A DNA stretch of 64,000 nucleotides from Persicitalea jodogahamensis (GCF_014651615.1 NZ_BMXF01000001.1:1025731-1089730), one strand, 5' to 3'. Positions 43,755 through 53,065 are shown, counted from the stretch's first letter. A program made the numbers and translations. The notes: a model not told the origin generated them from the letters alone.

Positions 43755-44579
43755 TCAAAAAAAGTACTAGCCATCCTCTCTGAATATGGATACTGGGGGG
43801 TCGAACTGGTCGGTCCCCTCGAGAAACTTGAGGCAGCGGGCTACACGGTCGAATTCATGACGCCTAACGGCAAAAAGGCCGAGGCCCTGCCGCCCAGCTA
43901 CGACACTACCTACGTGGATCCACCGCTGGGAATGTGCGTCACCACGGAAGAAGCCGCCGAAAAAGTAAAAGCTTTCGAGGCCCAAAATCGCCTGGAATCG
44001 CCTCTGAACATGTCAGAGATGATCCCGGAACGCCCTTATTTTTCAGAGCCTGACTTCCTGCGGAAATTCGAGAAGTACTACGCCGACCTGAAAGTGGCGC
44101 AGCAAAAACTGACCGACGAGTATGCGTCGGTACTATTGGTGGGCGGTAGCGGACCCATCATCGACATGGTCAACAACCAGCGCGTGCACGACATCATTCT
44201 GGCTTTCTATAACAAGCAAATGCCCGTAGCCGGAATCTGTTACGGTGTGGCTCCGCTTGTTTTTGCCCGTGATTTCAACGAGCGCAAATCCATCCTTCGC
44301 GGCAAGCACGTTACGGGGCACTGCATCGAGTACGACTACCACGATGGTACGGGCTTCCTGCATACCGATCTGAACATGGGGCCACCACCCTATGTGCTGG
44401 AATACCTGCTCTCGGATGCCGTCGGCCCCGATGGACAGTACCACGGAAATTTTGGGAAGGAGACTTCCGTAATCGTTGACTACCCCTTCATTACGGCTCG
44501 TTCGCTTCAGTGCTCATTCGAGTTTGGGGAGCAATTTGTCAATATGTTGGACAATGGACTCACGCGCTATGGCTGGTAA
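43752..44579 (+). CDS. DJ-1/PfpI family protein
   Basis: 275 residues. LAILSEYGYWGVELVGPL provides the conserved Glu (18) and VAGICYGVAP the nucleophile Cys (163) of the DJ-1/PfpI elbow. LVGGSGPIIDMV is the adjacent glycine-rich loop. It is longer than DJ-1 (about 190) because of a helical insertion near 60-115. The family includes glyoxalase-III-type lyases, isonitrile hydratases and deglycase-like enzymes. Two more DJ-1 genes lie in this cluster (52310, 53925). It overlaps the ThDP-enzyme gene by 11 bases. Confidence 0.85.
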   Translation: MSKKVLAILSEYGYWGVELVGPLEKLEAAGYTVEFMTPNGKKAEALPPSYDTTYVDPPLGMCVTTEEAAEKVKAFEAQNRLESPLNMSEMIPERPYFSEPDFLRKFEKYYADLKVAQQKLTDEYASVLLVGGSGPIIDMVNNQRVHDIILAFYNKQMPVAGICYGVAPLVFARDFNERKSILRGKHVTGHCIEYDYHDGTGFLHTDLNMGPPPYVLEYLLSDAVGPDGQYHGNFGKETSVIVDYPFITARSLQCSFEFGEQFVNMLDNGLTRYGW

Positions 44580-46275
44580 AACCGGAAATCAGAAGATTGT
44601 CGAACAGTTTCTGGCCGACGGCATGGACCACATGTACGGAAATCCCGGCACGGTGGAGCAAGGCTTCCTGGATGCCGTGGCCGAGTACCCCGACATGAAG
44701 TACATCCTGACCCTGCAGGAAAGCGTGGCGCTCATGATGGCCGACGGCCACGCCCGCTTCACGCAGCGACCTACGCTGGTGCAGCTCCACAGCGCTCCCG
44801 GCATCGGCAACGCGGTGGGGGCGGCCTATCAGGCAAAGCGAGGTCACGCGCCGCTGGTCATCATCGGTTCTGACGCGGGCACGCAGTACATGAATATGGA
44901 TGCTCAGATGGCCAACGACCTGGTGGGCATGATGCGACCCGTGACCAAGTTCTCCACGATGGCGCTTTCGTCCAAATCCCTGCTCCGAACCCTGCGGCAG
45001 GCAATCAAAATCGCCGGAACCCCGCCGATGGGCCCGGTGTATGTCTGCTTGCCCATGAATATTCTGGATGAACCTAATGACGAACCTGTCTTTCCGACCT
45101 GTATCCCATCCACCCGGGTTCGTCCCGACGAATCCCTGATTAAAGAAACCGCGCAGGCGCTGCTAGCCGCCGAAAAACCAATGATGTTCATCGGGGACGG
45201 CGTAGCCTACTCCGACGCCATCCCCGAAATGACCCGCGTGGCCGAACTGTTGGGAGCCGAAGTATATGGCGTGGAATTTGGCGATGTTATCATGGATAAC
45301 ACCCACCCGCTCTACCAGGGTACCACGGGCCATATGTTTGGTTCGTTCAGTAAGCCCATTACCAGCAAGGGCGACGCCAATCTGGTAGTTGGTACTTACA
45401 TGATGCCCGAGGTGTTTCCCGAAGAAGGAGAGATTTACGCCGAAGGCGCCAAGGTGATTCACTTCGACCTGAACGCCTACGAAATTGCCAAAAACCACCG
45501 CGTGGATCTGGGCGTAGTGGCCGACCCAAAGCTATCGCTGCAAGCCCTGGCCGACGAACTTGAAGCGACTATGACTGACGGCTTCCGTCAGGCTGCCGCC
45601 GAACGGGCGCAGCAACTCGGCGAAGCCAAGAAGCAGAAGCTCGCGGCGGATTTTGACAAAGACCAGCAGCAAAAGGGCAAATCTCCTTTACAGATGTCGC
45701 AGTTTGCTGAGGTTTTGGCCCAAAAACTACCCTCGGATGCCATCATCTTTGATGAAGCTCTCACGAGTTCGCCCGCCATTACCCGCTATATACCGCCGCG
45801 TGAGGCCGGTCAGTACTTCTTCACAAGGGGCGGTTCGCTGGGCGTGGGCTTTCCGGGGGCCATTGGCCTGAAACTAGCCAATATGGACAAAACAGTCATC
45901 GGGTTTTCCGGCGACGGGGGTAGTATGTACACAATTCAAGCCCTTTGGTCGGCTACGCGGCATAAGGCCGGAGCTAAGTTCGTGGTCTGCAATAATGGCT
46001 CCTACAAGCTCCTGCAAATGAATATCGATGTCTATTGGAAGGAGCGGGATATGAAAAAGCACGACTACCCGCTGCCTTTTGACCTGTCGTATCCGGCCAC
46101 ACGCTTCGATCTGCTCGCTCAGGCGATGGGCGTGAAGGCGGTGCGGGTGGAGAAGGAAGAGGAAATCGCCCCCGCCATCGAGCAGATGCTGGCCGACGAC
46201 GAACCCTTCCTTATCGACCTGGTGCTGGAAGGAGACCACAAATCCGACTGGGTGCAGGTCAATTGCTCGCAGTAA
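44569..46275 (+). CDS. Thiamine-diphosphate enzyme, benzoylformate-decarboxylase-like
   Basis: 568 residues from ATG 44569, inside the end of the DJ-1 gene. MYGNPGTVEQGFLDA, LTLQESVALMMADGHAR with the Glu (51) that activates ThDP, QLHSAPGIGNAVGA (His 74, equivalent to the benzoylformate-decarboxylase active-site His) and the ThDP/Mg motif FSGDGGSMYTIQ to VVCNNGSY are all present. It should decarboxylate or carboligate a 2-oxo acid in the cytoplasm. Genes around it suggest it works on the same route as the HpcH/HpaI aldolase and the molybdenum-hydroxylase-like complex. Confidence 0.9.
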   Translation: MAGKTGNQKIVEQFLADGMDHMYGNPGTVEQGFLDAVAEYPDMKYILTLQESVALMMADGHARFTQRPTLVQLHSAPGIGNAVGAAYQAKRGHAPLVIIGSDAGTQYMNMDAQMANDLVGMMRPVTKFSTMALSSKSLLRTLRQAIKIAGTPPMGPVYVCLPMNILDEPNDEPVFPTCIPSTRVRPDESLIKETAQALLAAEKPMMFIGDGVAYSDAIPEMTRVAELLGAEVYGVEFGDVIMDNTHPLYQGTTGHMFGSFSKPITSKGDANLVVGTYMMPEVFPEEGEIYAEGAKVIHFDLNAYEIAKNHRVDLGVVADPKLSLQALADELEATMTDGFRQAAAERAQQLGEAKKQKLAADFDKDQQQKGKSPLQMSQFAEVLAQKLPSDAIIFDEALTSSPAITRYIPPREAGQYFFTRGGSLGVGFPGAIGLKLANMDKTVIGFSGDGGSMYTIQALWSATRHKAGAKFVVCNNGSYKLLQMNIDVYWKERDMKKHDYPLPFDLSYPATRFDLLAQAMGVKAVRVEKEEEIAPAIEQMLADDEPFLIDLVLEGDHKSDWVQVNCSQ

Positions 46276-46308
46276 ACAACCATTTTCATTCTCAACGTAA
46301 AAGAAATC

Positions 46309-46734
46309 ATGCTGACCCAAGAATCAATCGAAAAACTTGCCAAAGACTGGTACCGTAAACTCGACGTGCACGCGCCGATGGTGGAAGTATTACCCATGCT
46401 CATCGACGACGGCCTGGAAATGGTATTTCCCGAAGCCACCGTGTATGGCTACGCTGGCTTCGAGGGCTGGTTCCAACGCGTAATCCGCATTTTCTTCGAC
46501 GAAGTACATACCGTCAAAACGGTAGAGCCCGTCATCGACGGCGACACCGCTACCGTGAGGGTAGTCGTGAAATGGGAGGCCAGCGTCTGGAATGCTCCTG
46601 ACGCCGAGAGCAAGCGCATCACCCTCGACGCTTTCCAGACCTGGGAAGTGAAAGCCGGGCCAAACGATACGGTTTTGATTACCAAGTACACGGTGGATGG
46701 CCTGGAATACTACGAAGGTTCTGCTGAACTTTAA
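46309..46734 (+). CDS. NTF2-like protein
   Basis: 141 residues. WYRKLDVHAPMVEVLPML, GYAGFEGWFQRVIRIFFDEV and VDGLEYYEG define an NTF2/SnoaL-type cone fold. There is no signal peptide. It is one of three NTF2-like genes inside this cluster (also 47741 and 51865), besides the SnoaL-like protein at 42255. Such proteins may be isomerases, dehydratases or ligand-binding partners. Catalytic residues cannot be assigned. Confidence 0.72.
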   Translation: MLTQESIEKLAKDWYRKLDVHAPMVEVLPMLIDDGLEMVFPEATVYGYAGFEGWFQRVIRIFFDEVHTVKTVEPVIDGDTATVRVVVKWEASVWNAPDAESKRITLDAFQTWEVKAGPNDTVLITKYTVDGLEYYEGSAEL

Positions 46735-46762
46735 GAAGAACCGACCCTAAACCCTTTTGAAA

Positions 46763-47605
46763 ATGGATTTTAATTACATAAAAATTAAAAAGGTTGAATT
46801 GGACGGCGCGACGATACACTGCGTGCAGGCCCCCGAGGACGGGGAAATGGTCAACGCCCAGTTAATCGAAACGCCCAACCAACTGCTGCTGGTGGATACC
46901 CTGCAACTGGTGCCCCACGCCAACGAATTGCGGCAATATGTGGACAGTCTAGGAAAGCCGCTATCCAGAATCCTGATTACGCACCATCACCCCGATCACT
47001 GGTTTGGCACTTCTTCTTTCGAGGGATTCGAGATCGCCGCTTTTCCTGAAACCATTGGCATTATGGGGGCTTTGGCCGACTACCTGCTGGGATACCATCG
47101 CAGCCTGCATCCCGACCAGCCCGATGTTATTCCCGACAATAAAGTACTGCCCACTGTACAAGTGCAGGAAGGAGAGTTTGATCTTGATGGACTGAAAATC
47201 AACTTGATAAAAGTACTTGACACGGAATGTCCGGTAAATATGGTAGTAGAGCTGCCGGAAGAAAAAACGCTGCTGGCGCAAGACCTGATCTATCACCAAG
47301 CCTATCCCTATTTCGGCGAAAGGACGCAGGCAGGCGAGTACAGCTTCGACAACTGGATTGCGACGCTGGAAAGTTTTGAAACCAAAGGTTACCGGCATAT
47401 CCTGCCGGGCCACGGCGACCCGACTACACCCGAAATAATCCCGGTGATGATCGGTTACCTCAAATTTGTCAAGCAACAGGTAAACGACGGCTTACGTGGG
47501 CAGGACCTAATCCAGCGTATCAAGGCGGAGTATCCCGACTATGGACTGGAACTGACCCTGCACATGTCGAACTACATGCTCTTCGAATTCCAGAATCAGG
47601 GATAA
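46763..47605 (+). CDS. MBL-fold metallo-hydrolase
   Basis: 280 residues from ATG 46763. The HxHxDH metal motif is THHHPDHW (His 74, His 76, Asp 78, His 79). LLVDTL precedes it, and LLAQDLIYH and HILPGHGDP supply the further His/Asp ligands. The family hydrolyses thioesters, lactones, phosphodiesters or beta-lactams with two zinc ions. With 2-oxo-acid enzymes on both sides, a thioester or lactone substrate is plausible but unproved. No signal peptide. Confidence 0.9.
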   Translation: MDFNYIKIKKVELDGATIHCVQAPEDGEMVNAQLIETPNQLLLVDTLQLVPHANELRQYVDSLGKPLSRILITHHHPDHWFGTSSFEGFEIAAFPETIGIMGALADYLLGYHRSLHPDQPDVIPDNKVLPTVQVQEGEFDLDGLKINLIKVLDTECPVNMVVELPEEKTLLAQDLIYHQAYPYFGERTQAGEYSFDNWIATLESFETKGYRHILPGHGDPTTPEIIPVMIGYLKFVKQQVNDGLRGQDLIQRIKAEYPDYGLELTLHMSNYMLFEFQNQG

Positions 47606-47610
47606 AAGGA

Positions 47611-47728
47611 TTCTAGACTTTGGATTATGGATTGCTCTGCATCCGTTGGCATATCTACCATTTTATTCAGAATCTATCGTCCTACGTCCAAAATCCAACG
47701 TCCAGCCTCCAACGTCCAATACTTAGAA
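47611..47728. repeat. Intergenic imperfect inverted repeat (TTGGATT words)
   Basis: TTCTAGACTTTGGATTATGG (47611-47630) is imperfectly complementary to 47708-47728 (TCCAACGTCCAATACTTAGA), with small gaps. Several further TCCAA/CGTCC words lie between them. The words resemble those at 4615-4687. The next ATG is 12 bases downstream. Confidence 0.55.
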
Positions 47729-47740
47729 CCACTCAACCTT

Positions 47741-48133
47741 ATGAAAAACGTACCCGATACCAAGCTAGGTCAGATGTACCGCGAACACATCCAGCATATC
47801 CTAGATAAGAACATCGACGCCCTGCTCGACCAGTACACCGACGACGCCCTGCTCATCAGTAGTTTCATGAAAACTCCCCAAATTTATCAGGGTCGTGAGC
47901 AAGTCAAAGAACACATGCAGGGAATCCTAGGCATCGACGGCCTTGAAACGGAAATTGGCTTTTGGGCCGAAACGCAGGATCCCGAAACACTGATGATTAC
48001 GGAGCAAATCACGATGACCACCGAAGACGGCACCAGCGAAATGCGCTTCGCCGATAGTTGGGTGCTGCGCGACGGCAAAATCGCCATCCACTTCGCCGGA
48101 ATGGTTCAGCATCCGGATGGTTCGCTTAGCTGA
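47741..48133 (+). CDS. NTF2-like protein
   Basis: 130 residues from ATG 47741; the frame is open further upstream but the start follows the intergenic repeat. YREHIQHILDKNIDALLDQY, YTDDALLISSFM, YQGREQVKEHMQGILG and WVLRDGKIAIHFAGMV match nuclear-transport-factor-2-like proteins of the SnoaL type. It is directly upstream of the molybdenum-enzyme gene. Similar in size to the 51865 protein. Function unknown. Confidence 0.75.
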   Translation: MKNVPDTKLGQMYREHIQHILDKNIDALLDQYTDDALLISSFMKTPQIYQGREQVKEHMQGILGIDGLETEIGFWAETQDPETLMITEQITMTTEDGTSEMRFADSWVLRDGKIAIHFAGMVQHPDGSLS

Positions 48134-48213
48134 TTGCGGAGAGTTGCAAGTACCTGGTACCCTGAGAAATTTTATTGCCGTCCCCTCTAACTAGTGAATT
48201 CCTAAACCTTTTT

Positions 48214-51090
48214 ATGAAATTAAATTTCCACATAAACGGCCAGCTGCACAGCGGCGACGTAGACAGGCACGTCTCGCTTGTGGATTACCTCCGCGATTCC
48301 GTTGGATTGACGGGGACAAAAGTCGGTTGTGGCTCGGGTGTGTGCGGTAGCTGCACAATTCTGGTAGATGGCAAAACTACCAAGAGCTGCCGGCTACTGG
48401 CCATGGAAGCAGACGGAAGCGATGTCACCACTATCGAAGGCCTGGCGAAGAACGGCGAACTCCATCCTTTGCAAAAAGCATTCTGGGAAAAGAACGCCGT
48501 CCAGAACGGCTTTTCGACACCGGGCATGATCATGGCCGCCGCCGAATTGCTTTCCCGTAATGCCGACCCCACCGACGCCGAAATCAAGCATTGGTTAAGC
48601 GGTAATTTATCGCGTGAGACGGGGTATCAGCAAGTGGTTGAGGCCGTGAAAGCTGCTGCGGCTGAGATGCGGGGCGAAGGAAAAACTACTACCGAAGGCC
48701 CCGATAATACAAGTATCGGCCAGTCGCCCAAGACCCGCAAAACCAGGGAACTCGTAACGGGCGAGGCAAAATTCATTGCTGATATGTCGCTACCCGGCAT
48801 GCTGCACGCGGCGATCCTGCAAAGCCCGCACGGCCACGCGCGAATCCTGAACGTCGACACATCTGCCGCCGAGACGATGCCAGGGGTAGTGCGGGTGTTC
48901 ACGGCCAAAGACACTGAGGGCGTCATGCCCATGCCGGTCATCTGGATTCCTCCTTTTGCGGAGAGCCATTTTCTTCCCCATCCGTCCGGCATCGTGCCGG
49001 GTTCGCATTCAGTCTTTGCCAAAGACCGTGTCCGTTTTGTGGGCGATCAACTCGCCGCCGTAGTGGCCGAAACCCGCGCTCAGGCTTACGCGGCACTGGA
49101 TAAAATAAAGGTACAGTACGAAGCCCTGCCGCTGGTGCTCGACGTAGAAGAGGCCGTGAAAGAGGGGGCACCCCAATTGCACGAAACGGCTCCCAATAAT
49201 ATTCTGATCGAAACGGTTTTCGGCGACAAAGAAGCTACTGAAAAAGCCATTGCCGACGCCGAAGTGGTAGTAGAGCAGCGTATCTATAACCAGCGGCTGA
49301 TGCACAATACACTGGAAGTGCGCGGCGTACTGGCGCAACACGATCCGGCTACCAACCAGCACACGATCTGGGCCAATACCCAGATTCCTTACCCGCACCG
49401 GCTTTTGATTTCGCTGTACGTGCTCGGGATTCCTTACAATAAAATGCGGGTGATCGTGCCCGCGATGGGCGAGAGCAACGGCTGCAAAGGCAACCTTTAT
49501 CCCGATACGCCGCTGGTACTTTGGATGGCCCGTGAACTGGGGCGCCCGGTCAAGTGGGTGGATACGCGGGCGGGTTTTGCCCGCAATACCGCCCAGTCGA
49601 GGGATCAGGTGCAGTACGTGACAATTGCCGGATCAAAAGAAGGAAAAATCTCGGCGCTGAGTTGCCGGGCGTTGAGCAATGTCGGTGCCTACCCGGTTAT
49701 CAACGCGCCTGGGCAGCCACTGGCACTCATTGGCCGCAGCATCACGGGAGCGTACGCCATCCCGCAGGCTTGCTACGACATCAAGGTGGTGTATACCAAC
49801 AAAGTACCTACCGCACCGATGCGTGGATCTGGCCGGGCTGAAGCCATCTTTCTGATCGAACGGGCCATCGAACGCTTCGCCCGCGAAATCGGGAAAGATT
49901 CCGCCGAAGTGCGCCGTATGAATATGGTACCCAAAGACCAGTTTCCGTACGAGAATGGGTTGGGCTGGACCTACGATTCGGGCGACTACGAAACCGCCTT
50001 GAACCTGGCGCTGGAAAAGGCCGGTTATGACGATCTCGCTACCCAAAAAGCCGAAGCCAGTGAGCGTAACAAATTGCTGGGCTTAGGAATTGGCTCCTAC
50101 GTGGCCGTGGCAGGCGTAGGCAACTCCGCCAAGATGGGAGGCGAGGGCCTGATGAGCGGAACCTGGGGTAGTTCGTATCTGCACGTGGCACCTTCCGGGG
50201 AGGTGGCTATCACGACCGGAGCGCAACCCCACGGGCAGTCGCAGGATACTACTTTTGCGCAAATAGCCGCGCAGGAACTGCAGATTCCGATGGATTACAT
50301 CACCATCCAGCATTCCGACACCGACCTGCCGCTGTACTACGGACAAGCCAGCTACGGCAGCCGTTCACTGAGTGTGGAAGGGGCGGCGGTGCAGAAAGCC
50401 TGTCGGATGATAATCGAGAAAGCCCGTAAAATGGCCGCGCATTTGTTCAAAATGCCGCTCGAATTAATCGAATATAAAGAAGGAAAAGTAATAGGTACTC
50501 CCGCGCCCGAACAGGCAGTAATGACTTTGCAGCAAATTTCATTGATGTTGTGGTTTGGCTGGGATTTGCCCGAAGGCATGGATCCGGGTCTGGAAGCAAC
50601 CTCCTATTTCGATCCCGAAAATTTTAACTTTCCCTTCGGCACGCATGTGGCGGTGGTGGAAATCGACCGCGATACCTGCGCTGTGGATTTGGTGAAATAC
50701 GTGGCTGTCGACGACTTCGGTACGGTGATCAACCCCGAGGTAGTGCGTGGGCAAACCCATGGCAATATTTTGCTGGGCATCAGCCAGGCGTTGTCGGAAG
50801 AAACACGCTACTCGCCTGAAAACGGCCAAGTGTTAACCGATGATTTTGATACCTATTCCATCGCCCGAGCCGACTGGATACCCGTCCTGGAACTGCACCG
50901 CACCGAAACGCCTTCGCCGTCCAATCCATTGGGCGCCAAGGGGGCCGGGGATGTCAGTAATCCGCCCGTTGCGCCCGCTGTGGTGAACGCTATTTGCGAC
51001 GCGCTTTCAGACTATGGAGTGAAGCATATCGATATGCCCGTAACACCGGAGAAGATTTGGCAAACCATCTACCAAGACAAAGCATCATGA
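48214..51090 (+). CDS. Xanthine-dehydrogenase-family fusion: [2Fe-2S] subunit plus molybdopterin subunit, second cluster lost
   Basis: 958 residues from ATG 48214. Residues 1-75 are a plant-ferredoxin-like domain with intact ligands Cys 39, 44, 47 and 59 (VGCGSGVCGSCTILVDG). Residues 80-140 are the helical second-cluster domain, but its four ligand positions are Asn 98, Ser 101, Ser 133 and Glu 135 (QNGFSTPGM, GNLSRETGY), where the family has CGxC and CxC. The rest is the molybdopterin-binding subunit (APMRGSGRAEAIFLIER, PHGQSQDTTFAQIAAQEL). The family's catalytic Glu is Asp 913 (KGAGDVSNPP). The normal arrangement is separate small and large subunits. The frame is intact, so this is not simple decay. 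It may keep the scaffold with changed chemistry. It overlaps the next gene by 4 bases. Confidence 0.88.
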   Translation: MKLNFHINGQLHSGDVDRHVSLVDYLRDSVGLTGTKVGCGSGVCGSCTILVDGKTTKSCRLLAMEADGSDVTTIEGLAKNGELHPLQKAFWEKNAVQNGFSTPGMIMAAAELLSRNADPTDAEIKHWLSGNLSRETGYQQVVEAVKAAAAEMRGEGKTTTEGPDNTSIGQSPKTRKTRELVTGEAKFIADMSLPGMLHAAILQSPHGHARILNVDTSAAETMPGVVRVFTAKDTEGVMPMPVIWIPPFAESHFLPHPSGIVPGSHSVFAKDRVRFVGDQLAAVVAETRAQAYAALDKIKVQYEALPLVLDVEEAVKEGAPQLHETAPNNILIETVFGDKEATEKAIADAEVVVEQRIYNQRLMHNTLEVRGVLAQHDPATNQHTIWANTQIPYPHRLLISLYVLGIPYNKMRVIVPAMGESNGCKGNLYPDTPLVLWMARELGRPVKWVDTRAGFARNTAQSRDQVQYVTIAGSKEGKISALSCRALSNVGAYPVINAPGQPLALIGRSITGAYAIPQACYDIKVVYTNKVPTAPMRGSGRAEAIFLIERAIERFAREIGKDSAEVRRMNMVPKDQFPYENGLGWTYDSGDYETALNLALEKAGYDDLATQKAEASERNKLLGLGIGSYVAVAGVGNSAKMGGEGLMSGTWGSSYLHVAPSGEVAITTGAQPHGQSQDTTFAQIAAQELQIPMDYITIQHSDTDLPLYYGQASYGSRSLSVEGAAVQKACRMIIEKARKMAAHLFKMPLELIEYKEGKVIGTPAPEQAVMTLQQISLMLWFGWDLPEGMDPGLEATSYFDPENFNFPFGTHVAVVEIDRDTCAVDLVKYVAVDDFGTVINPEVVRGQTHGNILLGISQALSEETRYSPENGQVLTDDFDTYSIARADWIPVLELHRTETPSPSNPLGAKGAGDVSNPPVAPAVVNAICDALSDYGVKHIDMPVTPEKIWQTIYQDKAS

Positions 51091-51851
51091 CCATGATAGG
51101 GTACACTTACGCCGCCCCCAAAACAGCTGGCGAAGCTCTGGCTTTGCTGCGGAAGAATGACGCGCAGGCCATAGTTAGCCTGCAGCATATTGCTGAATTT
51201 AAAACGATCAAAATGGATGATGCTGGCTGTGTCATTGGCTCACGGGTCACACTGTCCGAGCTGAAGCAACATTCTGCCTCTGCCAACTATCCCGCTTTGA
51301 CTCAGGCACTAGCCTCAATAAGTGACCCACACCTACTGAATCATACTACAATGGAAGACAGTCTGAACGCCAGTGATATAGAACTATCGTCGGTCACGGC
51401 CGCCCTCCTCGCAATGGACGCCGATGTGGTGATCGTAGGAGATGAGATGGAGGAAAAATATGCATTCAGTGATTTCCTGCAAACTGACCTGACGCACGAT
51501 GAACTGGTGGCATTTGTGCGGATCGTATTACCGGACGAGAGCACCTCATCCTACGAAAATGCCGGTTTTCTGAGCGGGAGCAAACCGATTTGCGGTGTAG
51601 CGGTGGCCCGGCAAAAAAACGCCGACAACACTTTAAGAATTGTGCTGGGTGGATGTACTGACAAACCCGTGCGCCTGCAAAGTGTGGAAGCGGCACTAGC
51701 GGGGAAAGAGCTAAATGCGAGTACGGTCGATGCTGCTCTGGAAAAGATTGAAGGCGAACCGCTCACCCTCCGAAAAGACTTGCCGATTGGCGAAGACTAC
51801 CTCCGGCACCTTATCAAGGCACTTACCAAAAAAGCAATCTTGAAACTTTAA
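51087..51851 (+). CDS. FAD-subunit-like (CoxM family) protein without FAD motifs
   Basis: 254 residues, starting ATGA-coupled to the molybdopterin subunit. The order of segments follows the CO/xanthine-dehydrogenase FAD subunit: GYTYAAPKTAGEALALL, VIGSRVTLSEL, YPALTQALASISDPHLLNH, VTAALLAMDADVVIV, FVRIVLP and the C-terminal domain with RIVLGGCTDKPVRLQ. However, the first FAD loop (normally AGGT/Q-type) reads AIVSLQHIAEF at 28-38 and the second (normally TIGGN/S) reads TMEDS at 88-92. Stable FAD binding is therefore unlikely. A second such protein is encoded at 53080. Confidence 0.82.
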   Translation: MTMIGYTYAAPKTAGEALALLRKNDAQAIVSLQHIAEFKTIKMDDAGCVIGSRVTLSELKQHSASANYPALTQALASISDPHLLNHTTMEDSLNASDIELSSVTAALLAMDADVVIVGDEMEEKYAFSDFLQTDLTHDELVAFVRIVLPDESTSSYENAGFLSGSKPICGVAVARQKNADNTLRIVLGGCTDKPVRLQSVEAALAGKELNASTVDAALEKIEGEPLTLRKDLPIGEDYLRHLIKALTKKAILKL

Positions 51852-51864
51852 ATTACATCACGTT

Positions 51865-52203
51865 ATGACCAATCAGGAATTCTACGAAAACCACCTTAAA
51901 CTGCTGGCAGAAAATGACGCCGATAAGCTGGTAGACCACGACTACCACGACGAAGCTCAAATGGTGTTGCATGTCGCGGACGAGCCCATTGTTCTTACCG
52001 GAAAAGAGGCGCTCAAAAAGCAGTTCCGGGATTACCTAGCTTATATCTACAAAGGCTTTGTGTCTACCGAAAAGCTGGCCATCACCGACGACAGCATTTT
52101 TCTTGAGGCTACCATCGACACTGCCAACGGCCACTCCAAAGTATATGATGCCCTGTACATGAAAGATGGCAAAATATTCCGCCATTACTCGGGACTTAAA
52201 TAA
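51865..52203 (+). CDS. NTF2-like protein
   Basis: 112 residues, 13 bases after the FAD-subunit-like gene. FYENHLKLLAENDADKLVDH, YHDEAQMVLHV and YMKDGKIFRHYSGL are typical of small SnoaL/NTF2 proteins, here shorter than the usual 120-140. It is the third of the cluster's NTF2-like proteins. Its position between two genes of the molybdenum-enzyme group suggests a ligand or chaperone role, which is inference. Confidence 0.75.
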   Translation: MTNQEFYENHLKLLAENDADKLVDHDYHDEAQMVLHVADEPIVLTGKEALKKQFRDYLAYIYKGFVSTEKLAITDDSIFLEATIDTANGHSKVYDALYMKDGKIFRHYSGLK

Positions 52204-52224
52204 TATCAATTTGGAATGGGTGAT

Positions 52225-52277
52225 TGAGTGAATAAAAAAGCATTCAACCATCTATTCACTAATTCTAAATTCACTCA
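52225..52277. repeat. Intergenic inverted repeat (GAGTGAAT words)
   Basis: TGAGTGAAT (52225-52233) pairs with ATTCACTCA (52269-52277), perfect over 9 bases, with a further TATTCACT between them. The region ends in CATTTACTCAAC, a word shared with the leader of the 43752 gene. Confidence 0.6.
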
Positions 52278-52309
52278 TTTACTCAACCACTTATTTAAAA
52301 CCAGAAAAA

Positions 52310-53065
52310 ATGAGCAAGAAAATTCTGATTGTCGCTTCCAATGTGGGTCTTTGGGCTGAGGAACTGCAAGCCCCCTGGGATGCCCTGAAAAAAGCCGGAC
52401 ACGAACTCACCCTGGCCACACCCAAAGGCCTTACACCGCTACCGATGGAGCTGAGCATGGATAAGGATTTCGTCGATCCCATGCAGAACTACCACGTGAA
52501 TCCCGCCGAAGTGGTGGATCGCTGCAACGAAATCCTGGACAATGGCGAATGGGACAATCCCATTAAGTTGGAGGATGCCAACATGGACGACTACGACACG
52601 CTGGTGCTGGTGGGCGGACCCGGTTCCGCGCTCGACATAGTGGGAAACCCCTTCGTGCATCGCCTGTGCGAAGCGGCTTACAAGCAGGGCAAAATAATGG
52701 GTGGATTATGCTACGCCGTGGGAGCATTCGTGTGGGCACGGGACGAAGACACGCTGCACCGCAGTATCGCCTACGGCCACAAGCTGGTCGCACACCCTCG
52801 CGAGTGGGACTTTACGGGCAACATGAACTACCCCCTGGTTCGGGCTACGGAGGAAAATAAGGGTACTGACATCGTCACACAGGGCTTTGCTTTCCCGCTG
52901 GCAGTCATTGTCGAAGATGCCGTCGGCCCCAATGGCCGGGTGTATTCCGACCCGACCGCTAACCGTGAAAAACCACAGGTACATTACGACCACCCGTTTG
53001 TCACTGCCTTGTCCGTCGAATCGTCCATCGCTTTTGGCGATAAACTAGTGGAAGTCCTCAATTAA
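52310..53065 (+). CDS. DJ-1/PfpI family protein
   Basis: 251 residues, a paralogue of the 43752 protein (MSKKILIVASNVGLWAEELQ; that protein opens MSKKVLAILSEYGYWGVELV). The elbow Cys is residue 134 in GGLCYAVGAFVWARDED, with the Glu near 17-18. A helical insertion at 50-85 is shared. It follows a shared leader motif and precedes the second FAD-subunit-like gene by 14 bases. Recurrence of DJ-1 proteins beside each part of the cluster suggests removal or conversion of a reactive carbonyl intermediate. Confidence 0.85.
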   Translation: MSKKILIVASNVGLWAEELQAPWDALKKAGHELTLATPKGLTPLPMELSMDKDFVDPMQNYHVNPAEVVDRCNEILDNGEWDNPIKLEDANMDDYDTLVLVGGPGSALDIVGNPFVHRLCEAAYKQGKIMGGLCYAVGAFVWARDEDTLHRSIAYGHKLVAHPREWDFTGNMNYPLVRATEENKGTDIVTQGFAFPLAVIVEDAVGPNGRVYSDPTANREKPQVHYDHPFVTALSVESSIAFGDKLVEVLN

